Shown: one piece after another, positions 6,375 to 14,426 of the stretch | Numbering within the stretch: the stretch's first letter is position 1 | How the letters are laid out: every line of letters begins with the position of its first letter | Source: a bacterium | GTDB taxonomy: Bacteria; Coprothermobacterota; Coprothermobacteria; Coprothermobacterales; JAADFF01 | Length of the DNA: 15,514 nucleotides | Assembly (NCBI GenBank): GCA_027063755.1 | Contig: JAMORD010000223.1 | Coordinates: forward strand, 1-15,514 | Reading direction: 5' to 3' | Notes under the pieces: model-generated | What the model saw: only the letters and a program-made list of their open reading frames with translations | Told to the model about the DNA's origin: nothing | Databases searched by the model: none | Made by a program: the position numbers and the translations under genes

Positions 6375-7307
6375 GTGAGAGAGATTGTTAGCATAGAAGA
6401 TGCTATTAATCAGTCAAGCATGAAGACATTTCTTCTTTTTATATTGATGTTTCTTATCTCTGCGGCTTTTGGCTGGGCTGCTGGTTATCTAATAGGCGAT
6501 AAAACATGGGGTATTACCCTATTTGTGGGCTTTCTTGTATACCAACTTGTCTTTGTTATCTTTTCACGACCTATTACCCTTGCAGCTGTTGGGGCAAGAC
6601 CGCTTTCACCAGAGCAGTCACTTAAGGCACAGATGGTACACAATATTGTTGAGGAACTTAGTATTGCTGCAGGTGTTCCCAAACCCGAGGTGGGTATAAT
6701 AGAAAGCGATGTTCCCAATGCCTTTGCCACCGGCCTTTCCCCAAAAAGTGGCATTGTTGTTGTAACCCGTGGCATTGTAGATTTAATGGATAGAGATGAA
6801 CTTGCCGGAGTACTTGCCCATGAGCTTTCGCACATTAGACACAGAGATATTGTTGTGGGTACGATTGCCGCTGTTCTTGCCATGAGTCTCATGCTAGCTG
6901 TTAGGTTACTGATGAGGTTAACATTTTGGGGGGCATTGGGTGGCAGGAGGAGTAGAGATAGAGAAGATAGGAACCCACTGGGTATGATTCTTGCCATACT
7001 GGTTGTTATCTTGGCCCCCTTAGCTGCTATGATGGTAAGATTTGCCATATCCAGAGAAAGGGAATATATGGCAGATGCAGGTTCAGCAATGATTACTCGC
7101 AATCCTGAGGCATTAGCTTCGGCCCTTGAGAAACTGAAGATGTATCATGAATATTCTCAACAAAGACTTGATGTGCCAGAGGAGTTTTCCCATATGTTCA
7201 TTTTTGACCCATTATTTGGCGTGTCATCTATATTGTCTGGTTTGTTTGCCACACATCCCCCCGTTGATGAGAGAATAAAGAGACTGAGGAGTATGACGGC
7301 ACTATGA
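6375..7307 (+). CDS. htpX: Membrane zinc metalloprotease HtpX (M48 family)
   Basis: A 310-residue inner-membrane endopeptidase of the M48B family, which clears misfolded membrane proteins. Two N-terminal helices (about 19-41 and 45-64) precede the cytosolic catalytic domain. The zinc site is HELSH (149-153, in LAHELSHIRHRD), with the third ligand E230 in SREREYMADAGSA. Helices follow the HExxH motif at about 160-182 and 203-222. FATHPPVDERI near the C-terminus is the usual closing motif. GTG 6375 lies four bases after GGAGGTGA. Its stop overlaps the ATG of the next gene (ATGA). In E. coli the family is stress-induced, but no stress-specific operator is evident here. Confidence 0.95.
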   Translation: MREIVSIEDAINQSSMKTFLLFILMFLISAAFGWAAGYLIGDKTWGITLFVGFLVYQLVFVIFSRPITLAAVGARPLSPEQSLKAQMVHNIVEELSIAAGVPKPEVGIIESDVPNAFATGLSPKSGIVVVTRGIVDLMDRDELAGVLAHELSHIRHRDIVVGTIAAVLAMSLMLAVRLLMRLTFWGALGGRRSRDREDRNPLGMILAILVVILAPLAAMMVRFAISREREYMADAGSAMITRNPEALASALEKLKMYHEYSQQRLDVPEEFSHMFIFDPLFGVSSILSGLFATHPPVDERIKRLRSMTAL

Positions 7308-7882
7308 TAGATATTACAACGCCACATGTAGGTGGCTTTTATTGGTGGGATGATAAACCAGCTGTGATAGAGAGTGTATCTGAAAATGGTTTTACAGTTG
7401 GTTATTTACATATGTCTCTTCATAGCGGTACACATATTGATTTACCCCAACATGTAGGGATAGATAAAGAAGTTGTCTTAAAAGATGTATACCGTGTTAT
7501 GGTGGTGCCGCTGAACGGGCTCTGTGAAATAGATGTTAGTGATGTTGAAGGTGTACTTATTAAGACAGGTCAAGGTCCATCTATTGCCGATGGCTCTATA
7601 AGTAAGAATTATATGGCTTTAGATGAGAAGAGTGCCATATGTATTGTCAAACAGAGAATTTCTATTATTGGTATTGAGGCCCCATCTATTGAAGCATATG
7701 ATGGTGATGGTACTATTCATAAGCTGTTTCTGGAGAGGGGAATCCCCATTTTGGAAAATATAAACCTCAGTAATGTTAATGTGGGATTGTATGATATGTA
7801 TCTGTCTACATTGCATACAGTTATTACCATTGATGCCTTGCCCGCTGTGGCAAAATTGGTATTTATAGGGAGGGATGTATAA
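7304..7882 (+). CDS. Cyclase-family hydrolase (kynurenine formamidase-like)
   Basis: A 192-residue cytoplasmic metal-dependent hydrolase of the PF04199 cyclase family. The signature HSGTHIDLPQH (40-50) supplies the metal-binding histidines and aspartate. H139 (IHKLFLERGI) and E151 (ILENINL) match further conserved positions, and the C-terminal VGLYDMYLSTLH has the usual shape. Members include KynB-type arylformamidases, isatin hydrolases and polyketide cyclases, so the substrate cannot be assigned. No other tryptophan-degradation genes lie nearby. ATG 7304 overlaps the htpX stop by four bases with GAGGAG upstream, so it is probably translationally coupled. At 192 residues it is slightly short for the family. 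Confidence 0.85.
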   Translation: MIDITTPHVGGFYWWDDKPAVIESVSENGFTVGYLHMSLHSGTHIDLPQHVGIDKEVVLKDVYRVMVVPLNGLCEIDVSDVEGVLIKTGQGPSIADGSISKNYMALDEKSAICIVKQRISIIGIEAPSIEAYDGDGTIHKLFLERGIPILENINLSNVNVGLYDMYLSTLHTVITIDALPAVAKLVFIGRDV

Positions 7883-8884
7883 ATGACTGCTACAACTGCA
7901 TCGGATTCTATCATTTTCGGCGTTTCTACGGATATGGCCCTTTATGGTGTATTGGTTGTTTCATTGGTGTTGTTTATCTTAGATATTGTGTTGTGGTTTA
8001 TGAAAAAGGAGTCATATAAATGGTATGTGGGTGGGCCTTATGAGCCAGCTGATTATCTATTACCTCCGGTGTTGGGGCAGGATGATAAAGTGCATTACAT
8101 AGACAGTATTGCTGCTGCATTTTATAGGCTTATGAAGGAAGGGTATCTAAAAGTTGTTCTTTCCAAGGAAAAGGCCATTATGGGAGAAATGACAAAGATA
8201 AAGGTAAAGAAGGTTTCTGTTCCTTCCGATAAGGTTTTATTTTCTGTATATACTCTTATACCCGATGCTGTTACCGAGAGTGGTTTATTCGGGGAAGCAC
8301 AAACAGATCTTATTGATATAGATGATTTACATACTTATATCTCTAAACTATCTGTAGAGAAGATTTTTAATGACTATAAGACTACTGTTGACGAAGAGTA
8401 TGAAGAAAGATATGGTAACCCGCGAAAAAGCGTTAAGGTTCTGTCTTACATTGTAGGAATTTTTTCGCTGTTGTGGGCTGGGGTTTCAGGATATATTGGA
8501 TATACACTGAGACTTGAAACTATGTCCTATGGGATATATGCTATAGCTTTATTACTGGTTATAGTTGGTATTCTTATGTTCCGTATAGACTATATATGGT
8601 CTTCGGTGGCTAAGAAGTTTAGGGGCAGGTGGATAGGCTTTAAAAGGGCAGTGGTAAGTGGTGATGTCCAGATTGATGACTTTTATGAACTCCTTGGCTA
8701 TGCTTTGGCACTTGGTATTTCAGAACATTACCTTGATGTGGTGAAAAAGCAAATTGTTGATGGTAAAGTAAAAGTAGGTAAACCACCGTTTGCTGATGTT
8801 GATAAGATGTCTTTTTCTGACATTAGGGCACTTGTTAGTGCAGTTAACATGCTTGCTGGTTCATTGGGAGGCACGAGTAAATAG
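7883..8884 (+). CDS. DUF2207 C-terminal-like membrane protein
   Basis: A 333-residue membrane protein whose ATG abuts the preceding TAA, with AGGGAGGGATG upstream. One N-terminal helix (about 18-40) is followed by a cytosolic region of about 145 residues, two closely spaced helices (about 186-208 and 214-234), and a cytosolic tail. The pattern resembles the C-terminal half of DUF2207 proteins: a PPVLGQDD segment, DSIAAAFYRLMKEGYLKV in which a small helical module reads as a degenerate winged helix, paired helices, then RWIGFKRAVVSG and ELLGYALALGISEHYLDVV. The large extracytoplasmic N-terminal domain of full DUF2207 proteins is missing. The function is unknown. It overlaps the next gene by one base, and the two probably work together. 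The family link is from memory and moderate. Confidence 0.7.
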   Translation: MTATTASDSIIFGVSTDMALYGVLVVSLVLFILDIVLWFMKKESYKWYVGGPYEPADYLLPPVLGQDDKVHYIDSIAAAFYRLMKEGYLKVVLSKEKAIMGEMTKIKVKKVSVPSDKVLFSVYTLIPDAVTESGLFGEAQTDLIDIDDLHTYISKLSVEKIFNDYKTTVDEEYEERYGNPRKSVKVLSYIVGIFSLLWAGVSGYIGYTLRLETMSYGIYAIALLLVIVGILMFRIDYIWSSVAKKFRGRWIGFKRAVVSGDVQIDDFYELLGYALALGISEHYLDVVKKQIVDGKVKVGKPPFADVDKMSFSDIRALVSAVNMLAGSLGGTSK

Positions 8885-10137
8885 TGGAGATAAAAAAGAT
8901 AGAGTATGCCTATTTTATCGTTTATGATGACAAAACAGTTGCGGTTCAGCCTGAAATTATAGATCAGCTTGATAGGTTGGAACGCAAAAGAGTTGTTATA
9001 CCACCAGATGCCGAAGGTTTATATGTAAAGGCACTTGGAAAGGGTATATCACCGGTTAGAGAACGTTTGTATATATCTGGTGCTACATCAAAGACAGTTA
9101 AGGTAGAAGGCTCTCCTTTTTTAGACATACAATTTGAAGATCGCTATGCCGGTAGTTTAACACTTATTGTCAATGAGGTTGGGGAGATAATTATTCCGTC
9201 TAAGCTTGTTAAGGCTTCGTTGCAGGTAGATATGGGGAGCAAAATTGTTTTATCTGGTAATTTAAAGAAAACAGAGGTAAAACTCCGCAGGACATCTTCA
9301 CTTATTATTAGACGACCTGTAGTAGATAGTATTATCTCTGGGGATTTGGCTTCTCTAATTATAGATGTGCCGGGTGAAGAATTTTATACCTATAGTAGTG
9401 TATGGAATATCAAGTCATATAAGGTAGAATTTAAGGTAAAAGAACCAGGAGAGGGAGCTCGTATCTATTCCAGTAGATTCCATTTATCATCAAGTGATGC
9501 TTTGCTACCATATTATCTGTGTTTTACTGACACCATTGGCAAAGTAGATATATCACTTATGTCTTCTATTTCCGAAAAAGTGAAGGTGTATACCAGTAGT
9601 GGTATGGAATTCGGAGGAGTATTTACCAGTAATATTGCTCCTGTAGATGTAATACGAGAGAACCATAAAACCCTATGGCATGAAGTTTTTCCCGGTGAAC
9701 TACATTTTTCCAGTACAGCCTATTCAGACGAGATCATGCATAAGGGATTACTTTACACAGCCATTGTTAGAGGGCCTAATAAGCCTTATGAAGTTCTTGT
9801 TGATATGCTGGGTTTTTATGGGTTGAAAGCTCGTATGTTTTTAACCTTTGATATGAGGATTACCGAGAGTGTCCTTTCTATACTTGAATCTCTAAGAGAT
9901 ATTCCAGAAGATGAAATGCCTATTGGAAACTACATTTCTTCAGATGGGAAAACGGGAATTAGCTTTTCTATTGCGTCTTTTTCTCTTCCTATAACATTTG
10001 CTGGAGCGGTATTTGATCCCGATGACTATGTTATAGTGAAAATCTTTGGTGAAGATAGAATTTATAAACTGATGCTTTCCCGAGAAAGACTTATAACCCT
10101 TATGAGAGGGTGGAATAATATGACAAAGGAGGTATGA
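8884..10137 (+). CDS. Unrecognised beta-rich cytoplasmic protein
   Basis: A 417-residue protein with no signal peptide, no membrane segment and a single cysteine. I do not recognise it. Secondary structure looks almost wholly beta. Residues about 75-165 alternate hydrophobic and polar residues in short strands separated by small turns (SLTLIVNEVGEIIIPSK, SLQVDMGSKIVLSG, TEVKLRRTSSLIIRR), like a beta-solenoid of the bactofilin or DUF4097 kind. A C-terminal part (about 270-410) is mixed. The GTG start at 8884 overlaps the stop of the DUF2207-like gene by one base, with GGGAGGC about 11 bases upstream, so the two products are likely partners. The next gene begins just after its stop. Being a real gene is well supported by length, frame packing and codon pattern. 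The function is unknown. Confidence 0.8.
   Translation: MEIKKIEYAYFIVYDDKTVAVQPEIIDQLDRLERKRVVIPPDAEGLYVKALGKGISPVRERLYISGATSKTVKVEGSPFLDIQFEDRYAGSLTLIVNEVGEIIIPSKLVKASLQVDMGSKIVLSGNLKKTEVKLRRTSSLIIRRPVVDSIISGDLASLIIDVPGEEFYTYSSVWNIKSYKVEFKVKEPGEGARIYSSRFHLSSSDALLPYYLCFTDTIGKVDISLMSSISEKVKVYTSSGMEFGGVFTSNIAPVDVIRENHKTLWHEVFPGELHFSSTAYSDEIMHKGLLYTAIVRGPNKPYEVLVDMLGFYGLKARMFLTFDMRITESVLSILESLRDIPEDEMPIGNYISSDGKTGISFSIASFSLPITFAGAVFDPDDYVIVKIFGEDRIYKLMLSRERLITLMRGWNNMTKEV
10125..10132 (+). promoter_or_regulatory. Ribosome binding site that fixes the PP-loop gene start
   Basis: AAAGGAGG ends one base before ATG 10134, too close to use it, but seven bases before the in-frame GTG 10140, which is therefore the likelier start. 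Confidence 0.7.
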
Positions 10138-10139
10138 AT

Positions 10140-11159
10140 GTGAAGAAAGGACTTGTTTTGTTTTCAGGAGGACTGGATAGCCTTGTTGTTTCACTGCTTC
10201 TGAAAAGACATGGTGTCCCCTTTGAAGGGGTGTATTTTGATGTACCGTACTTTGGCAGTTTAGACAAAGTTCGCCGACTTGCTATGATGCACGATATCCC
10301 TCTACATGTCATTGACTTTTGGGATGATATGCAAAAAATCATAAGAAAACCACGGTGGGGGTATGGTAGGGCTCTCAATCCATGTGCCGATTGCCATTTT
10401 CAGATGATAAAAAAAGCTCTTGATATGAGACATGTCTTTGGGGCTGACTATGTTGTTACAGGTGAAGTGCTTGGCGAGAGGCCTATGTCTCAAAGACGAG
10501 AGATTCTTGATGACCATCTGAGGATATTGGGAGAGGAAGCTGACTTGTTGTTAAGACCTATGTCAGCAAAGTTGCTTCCCCCCTCAAGACCTGTAAGGGA
10601 GGGATGGGTGCCTGATGATATTCTGCTTGATTTTAAGGGGAGAAACAGAACACATATTATAGATCTTGCAAAAAAACTTGGTGCCAAAGAAATACCTACT
10701 CCAGCAGGTGGATGTTTGCTAACGGAACATGTTTATGCTCGCAGGTTGTGTTTACTTATGGGGCTTATAGATTATGTGCCCCGAGATTTTGTGTACATGC
10801 TAAAAATAGGTAGACACCTTATTAAAGATGGTGGAAAACACTGGCTTGTTATAGCCCGTAATAGAGAAGAATCTGTGGAACTAAAAACCGTATACAATAG
10901 ACAGGGTCTTCCCTTTGAAGGTATACAAACAGGACCGTTTGCTGTATATTACACATTTGGGGTAGAGCCTGATGATCCCAAAGATATTGCATCTTATGTG
11001 GCATATTACTCCTCTAAGATACGAAAAATGGGCAAAGCCGATTATCGTTATGGTGAAGAGGATGTCGTATCGGTAATACCCCAAAACCCTGAAGATAGTG
11101 GATGGACTCATCTTAGTGAAAGCAAGATTATGTGTCCTTTAAAGGGGATGATATTGTGA
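10140..11159 (+). CDS. ThiI-like PP-loop ATPase with NFACT-R-like C-terminus (putative RNA thiolase)
   Basis: A 339-residue cytoplasmic protein. The PP-loop SGGLDS (9-14) binds ATP and adenylates a substrate, as in ThiI, MnmA and TtuA. NPCADCHFQMIKKA (80-93, CxxC at C82/C85), VTGEVLGERPMSQRR (106-120) and PAGGCLLTE (188-196, C192) match a ThiI/TrmU-like subfamily often annotated as tRNA thiolation or methyltransferase proteins. The region about 219-275 (MLKIGRHLIKDGGKHWLVIARN, later LPFEGIQTGPFAVYY) resembles the NFACT-R RNA-binding fold, implying an RNA substrate. Three cysteines (82, 85, 192) are placed as in enzymes that use an Fe-S cluster or persulfide. Its stop overlaps the moaD start, which suggests the MoaD-like protein may supply sulfur. 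The RNA target is unknown. Confidence 0.8.
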   Translation: MKKGLVLFSGGLDSLVVSLLLKRHGVPFEGVYFDVPYFGSLDKVRRLAMMHDIPLHVIDFWDDMQKIIRKPRWGYGRALNPCADCHFQMIKKALDMRHVFGADYVVTGEVLGERPMSQRREILDDHLRILGEEADLLLRPMSAKLLPPSRPVREGWVPDDILLDFKGRNRTHIIDLAKKLGAKEIPTPAGGCLLTEHVYARRLCLLMGLIDYVPRDFVYMLKIGRHLIKDGGKHWLVIARNREESVELKTVYNRQGLPFEGIQTGPFAVYYTFGVEPDDPKDIASYVAYYSSKIRKMGKADYRYGEEDVVSVIPQNPEDSGWTHLSESKIMCPLKGMIL

Positions 11160-11386
11160 AGGTTAGGCTATTTGCTAGATTTAGGGATGTGCTCGGTGAA
11201 TATGTAGAGTTGGAAAATGTTGAGACTGTGAAGGATTTGAAATCACATCTTCAGGCTTTGTTTTCTGCAAAGGGCTTAGATGATACTGCTATACTTATAG
11301 CTATCAATGGTTCATATGTAGATGATGATTACGAAATACAGCCTGATGATGAAGTTGTTGCCTTTCCACCAGTATCTGGGGGGTGA
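11156..11386 (+). CDS. moaD: MoaD/ThiS-family sulfur carrier protein
   Basis: A 76-residue beta-grasp (ubiquitin-like) protein ending in the diagnostic PPVSGG, whose terminal glycine is adenylated and thiocarboxylated in MoaD. KVRLFARFRDVLG at the N-terminus and INGSYVDDDYEIQPDDEVVAFPP match molybdopterin synthase small subunits. GTG 11156 lies five bases after AAGGGGATG and overlaps the preceding TGA (GTGA). A GTG 24 bases upstream would add eight residues and has no site of its own. It lies immediately before moaE, the partner large subunit. No MoeB/ThiF-type activating enzyme is seen in the window. A double role, in molybdopterin synthesis and in sulfur donation to the neighbouring PP-loop enzyme, is an inference from context. 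Confidence 0.92.
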   Translation: MKVRLFARFRDVLGEYVELENVETVKDLKSHLQALFSAKGLDDTAILIAINGSYVDDDYEIQPDDEVVAFPPVSGG

Positions 11387-11390
11387 TTAT

Positions 11391-11810
11391 ATGGCTAAAC
11401 TTCATAAAGACAAAATAATATATGAAATACCTACCATTCCAGAAGTTGGGGCATGGGTAATTTTTCGCGGTGTTACAAGGGCTGATGGGCGTTATGGAAC
11501 GACTTTGGCTTTAGAATACGATGCCTATGAGCCTATGGCAATCAAAGAGATGGAGCGAATAGAAAGCGAGGCCAAAGAGAAATTTGGTGTTATATTTGTT
11601 GATATTCACCATCGTTTAGGACGTGTAGATGTGGGACAGGAATCCATGATTGTTATTGTTGGCTCCGCCCATAGAAAAGAAGGTTTTAGGGCCTTGGAGT
11701 GGGTGGTTGATGAGGTAAAGCATACAGTTCCTATATTTAAGAAAGAGATAAATAGAGAAGGCGAGTTCTGGATAGAGGAGGGAACACCAGGCGGAAGGGG
11801 AGAGGGTTAA
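11391..11810 (+). CDS. moaE: Molybdopterin synthase catalytic subunit MoaE
   Basis: A 139-residue cytoplasmic large subunit of molybdopterin synthase, which with thiocarboxylated MoaD inserts two sulfurs into cyclic pyranopterin monophosphate. It shows GAWVIFRGVTR (20-30), LEYDAYEPMA (41-50), DIHHRLGRVDVGQ (71-83), VGSAHRKEGF (90-99) and VKHTVPIFKKE (109-119). K110 and K117 align with the two active-site lysines known from E. coli MoaE (K119, K126). ATG 11391 follows GGGGGGTGAT four bases after the moaD stop. It is the last gene of the operon, and its final codons overlap the end of the convergent sensor gene by four bases. The organism presumably has a molybdenum or tungsten enzyme, but none is encoded here. 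Confidence 0.93.
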   Translation: MAKLHKDKIIYEIPTIPEVGAWVIFRGVTRADGRYGTTLALEYDAYEPMAIKEMERIESEAKEKFGVIFVDIHHRLGRVDVGQESMIVIVGSAHRKEGFRALEWVVDEVKHTVPIFKKEINREGEFWIEEGTPGGRGEG

Positions 11811-11822
11811 ACCTCTCCCTTT
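11795..11822. terminator. Hairpin shared by the convergent moaE and sensor gene ends
   Basis: GGGAGAGG (11798-11805) pairs with CCTCTCCC (11812-11819), extendable by A-T and G-T pairs on both sides, with a GTTAAA loop holding both stop codons. The T tracts are short in both directions (TTTATAA on plus, TTCC on minus), so it is a weaker terminator than the two upstream ones. Confidence 0.6.
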
Positions 11823-14389
11823 ATAAGGATTTTTCCTATAGAAATGTCGTCAACAATCCATTCATAGCAGTGCCAGTCTTGCCACACACCGCTGTCACAT
11901 GCCGCACGCACGCCGGGAAGTATTTCCTCAATATGTTTACCTAGTATCTCCTCAATAGGTTTGTCTATTAGAGAAGCAAATGCTTTGTTGACCTTATTAA
12001 TAATACCGTTTTCGTCAATGGCTACAAGTGGGTATGGTGTAGAGTCAATGATACCAAGCCATTCTGATCTTGACTCTTCAAGCCTCTGGGCCCAAGTGGC
12101 TTTTTCCTGCCTCAGTCTAATCCACATCTTTATAGTAGATTTCAGGTGTTCTTGTATTTTATCTCCCAGTATCAGAGTATATTCCTCGTCTCTATAGGTT
12201 ATTGTGATTGTGTCTACTTCGGTAATATCCGCTTTGCCATATAATATGTGTCCATCTTTTTCTACCCTTGTAGGTATGCCACTACGTTCCATAATTTGGG
12301 CCAATGTAATGACAAGATTTTCGTCAACATATTCTGTTTTTAATGTGTGTTCTACAATGCCTTTAAGAAGGGCACTTTCTTTGGCACGCATTTTTAATAG
12401 ATTTTCAAGTTTCTTAGCGTATAAAATGTTGCTGGCGTAAATGCTAATAAACCTTGTTACCAATTTGATGAAGTAGGTATTAGATCTCATCTCATCTGAA
12501 GATACCTCCGATAATGTAGAAAACACTACCAGTTTGTATTGATATTCTCTGATGTCTACATTGAGTATGAAGAAGTGAAGTTGCGACTTTTCGTCATAGA
12601 ATATTTCGTCTTCCTTATCTATATGTTTTTTAATTATATCAAGGCAATGTTCTATGTTCTCGTTTGTTGCGTATAGTATATTGCCCTCTCGGTCAAGTAA
12701 GCATGCATATTCCATACCTGATATTTGTCTTGCGAATGTAGTGAATTGCTTTAATAAAGTGTCTATATCGGTGATGGTAATAGCTTTTTCTATGAACTGG
12801 AGTAGTTCTCTAAGTTTAACCATTTCTGCGAGGTGGGTTTCAATAACCATCATATTCTCCATGTATATGCCCAAAGATGGGGCAAGATTTTCCAAGATGG
12901 AGACTATATGGGTTTTCTCATTATCGGGTATTTCTTTGGAAAAATATAGCATGAGTACACCTTTTTTTTCTTTTAGAGCTATTAGAGGAACAACGAGGAT
13001 AAATCCTTCCTTAGCACCTAATACGGAGGCTGCAGGATCTGCTGATGCAGGTAGGAAAGTTGTTTTCCCCAGTAAGAATGCTTGCACAAGACCCGGTGGT
13101 AGGGTAGGAGATGGTTTGGGGTGGCCGGCATATGATATAAGTGATAGCATGTCTGTTTCAGGTAGATATTTGTAGAGGTATACACCAGATGCACTAAATG
13201 CATCTTTCGTTTTCACAAGGAAATTTTTCAGCTGTGTTGTGAAATCGCTGCCTTTTTCGGGAACTCTGAAGAAAGCAAGCAAAGTGGATAAGAAATCATT
13301 TTGTTTTTCCAGCTGGGTTTTTAGCGACCGCTCATTTTCGTAAAGGTATGTTAGTTCTTCTTGCTGTGCCATAAGTTGTTCACTCATGGCAGTGAGTTCT
13401 TCCCTTGCAGCCATCAGTTCGTTCATCTGGTATTCCAATTGATTACGCTGATCCTCTTTTTCTTTAATGAGTGTGCGAAGTTTTCTTGTGGCATTTGTAA
13501 GCTGAATATGGTATGCAATTCCTACACTGATAATACCTATTACGGCAAGAAGTATATAGTAAAGAAGAGTACTTCTGGAAAATGTTTGTTCTTCCTGTCC
13601 AAACCACTTGCTGCTGATTTCGGCCAGTTTCCCACTTTCTGACATATCCTTGATTATTTCATCTATTTTATAGGCTAAATCTTCATGGTTTTTATTTATC
13701 GCTATGGCATGCCATTTATGACCACCGGGGAAGTCAATAGGTAGGGGATATACGGTGTCTGCTGCATTTTTTAAATAGTTGTCAAGATAATACTGAACGA
13801 TATATTCATAGCCCATAAGCAGGTCTATTTTGTTTTCAATGAGTGCCTTAATAGCTTCTTCAACACTGGGATATTCTTTGATAAACAGAGAAGGAAAGTT
13901 TTCTCTAATATAGACTTCCGCGGATGAGTTTTTTAGAACACCAATGGTTAAGGGGGATACGGGATTTTTAAGGTCGTCAATAGATTTTATATATTTGTGT
14001 TTTATCGTGTACATTTTGTATCTCAGAATATGTAGGGGAGTGGTGAAGTAATATTTTTTCTTTCGCTCTGGTGTTATACTCATTCCCATGATGACCTGTA
14101 TCTCGTCTTTATCAAACATTTCCATGATTTGAGGACCAGATTCTACCACTGCCTGGGTATGGTAACCTTCTTCTTCTAATTTTGGGGCAATATAGTTATA
14201 TATATCTACATAAAATCCCTTTACTTCACCATCTTTATCTTTCCATGAATATGGGGGAAAATCTTTGTCAATGCCGAAATATATAGTTTTCGTTTTTGGT
14301 TGCGCATAGACAGGGGGGATAAATGCGAACAAATAAGTAAATAGAATTACTAATAACAGATACACTAATAGCCACTTTTTCTTCTTCAC
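11807..14389 (-). CDS. Membrane sensor: periplasmic SBP-3 domain, TM, coiled coil, GAF-like and PAS domains, no output domain seen
   Basis: An 860-residue sensor with a GTG start behind GGGAGGAAGG. A signal peptide (about 1-29, ending VYA) leads to a family 3 solute-binding domain (about 33-265; FGIDKDFPPYSWKDKDG, VMGMSITPERK and TIGVLKNSSAE), as found in BvgS-type sensors for small ligands such as amino acids. A membrane helix (about 273-295), a long coiled coil (about 300-365, heptads with repeated EEL), a GAF-like domain (about 373-510), a second GAF-like region (about 525-660), a mixed region, and a PAS domain (about 775-858, PLVAIDENGIINKVNKAF) follow. The chain ends at the PAS. No H-box, HATPase, GGDEF, EAL or methyl-accepting region is present. 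It probably signals through a partner protein, or is a truncated sensor kinase. Confidence 0.85.
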   Translation of the reverse strand: MKKKKWLLVYLLLVILFTYLFAFIPPVYAQPKTKTIYFGIDKDFPPYSWKDKDGEVKGFYVDIYNYIAPKLEEEGYHTQAVVESGPQIMEMFDKDEIQVIMGMSITPERKKKYYFTTPLHILRYKMYTIKHKYIKSIDDLKNPVSPLTIGVLKNSSAEVYIRENFPSLFIKEYPSVEEAIKALIENKIDLLMGYEYIVQYYLDNYLKNAADTVYPLPIDFPGGHKWHAIAINKNHEDLAYKIDEIIKDMSESGKLAEISSKWFGQEEQTFSRSTLLYYILLAVIGIISVGIAYHIQLTNATRKLRTLIKEKEDQRNQLEYQMNELMAAREELTAMSEQLMAQQEELTYLYENERSLKTQLEKQNDFLSTLLAFFRVPEKGSDFTTQLKNFLVKTKDAFSASGVYLYKYLPETDMLSLISYAGHPKPSPTLPPGLVQAFLLGKTTFLPASADPAASVLGAKEGFILVVPLIALKEKKGVLMLYFSKEIPDNEKTHIVSILENLAPSLGIYMENMMVIETHLAEMVKLRELLQFIEKAITITDIDTLLKQFTTFARQISGMEYACLLDREGNILYATNENIEHCLDIIKKHIDKEDEIFYDEKSQLHFFILNVDIREYQYKLVVFSTLSEVSSDEMRSNTYFIKLVTRFISIYASNILYAKKLENLLKMRAKESALLKGIVEHTLKTEYVDENLVITLAQIMERSGIPTRVEKDGHILYGKADITEVDTITITYRDEEYTLILGDKIQEHLKSTIKMWIRLRQEKATWAQRLEESRSEWLGIIDSTPYPLVAIDENGIINKVNKAFASLIDKPIEEILGKHIEEILPGVRAACDSGVWQDWHCYEWIVDDISIGKILIKGEV

Positions 14390-14400
14390 TGACCTTCCTC

Positions 14401-14412
14401 CCTGTGTACAGG
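14401..14412. promoter_or_regulatory. Short palindrome in the sensor/archease divergent region
   Basis: CCTGTGTACAGG is a 5-bp inverted repeat with a 2-base centre. It overlaps the ribosome binding site of the sensor gene and lies between its start codon and its -10. It could be an operator, but short palindromes arise by chance. Confidence 0.25.
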
Positions 14413-14426
14413 TAGTTTCATAGAGT

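Noticed and set aside
6485-7102. 205-codon minus-strand open frame opposite htpX
   Set aside because: It is antisense to a strongly conserved protease gene, and its translation is low-complexity Ser/Thr/Ala with no family match.
10134-10139. ATG 10134 as the PP-loop gene start
   Set aside because: Only one base separates it from AAAGGAGG; GTG 10140 has seven-base spacing and starts the domain normally.
11322-11390. Upstream ATG extension of moaE (starting at 11322)
   Set aside because: It would lie almost wholly within moaD and has no ribosome binding site; ATG 11391 follows GGGGGGTGAT and matches the family start.
11500-11830. A frameshifted kinase domain after the PAS domain of the sensor
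   Set aside because: The minus-strand continuation is antisense to the intact moaE gene, and no H-box or HATPase motif appears in any frame.
12654-13175. 173-codon plus-strand open frame inside the sensor gene
   Set aside because: It is antisense to well-formed GAF-like coding sequence and has no ribosome binding site.
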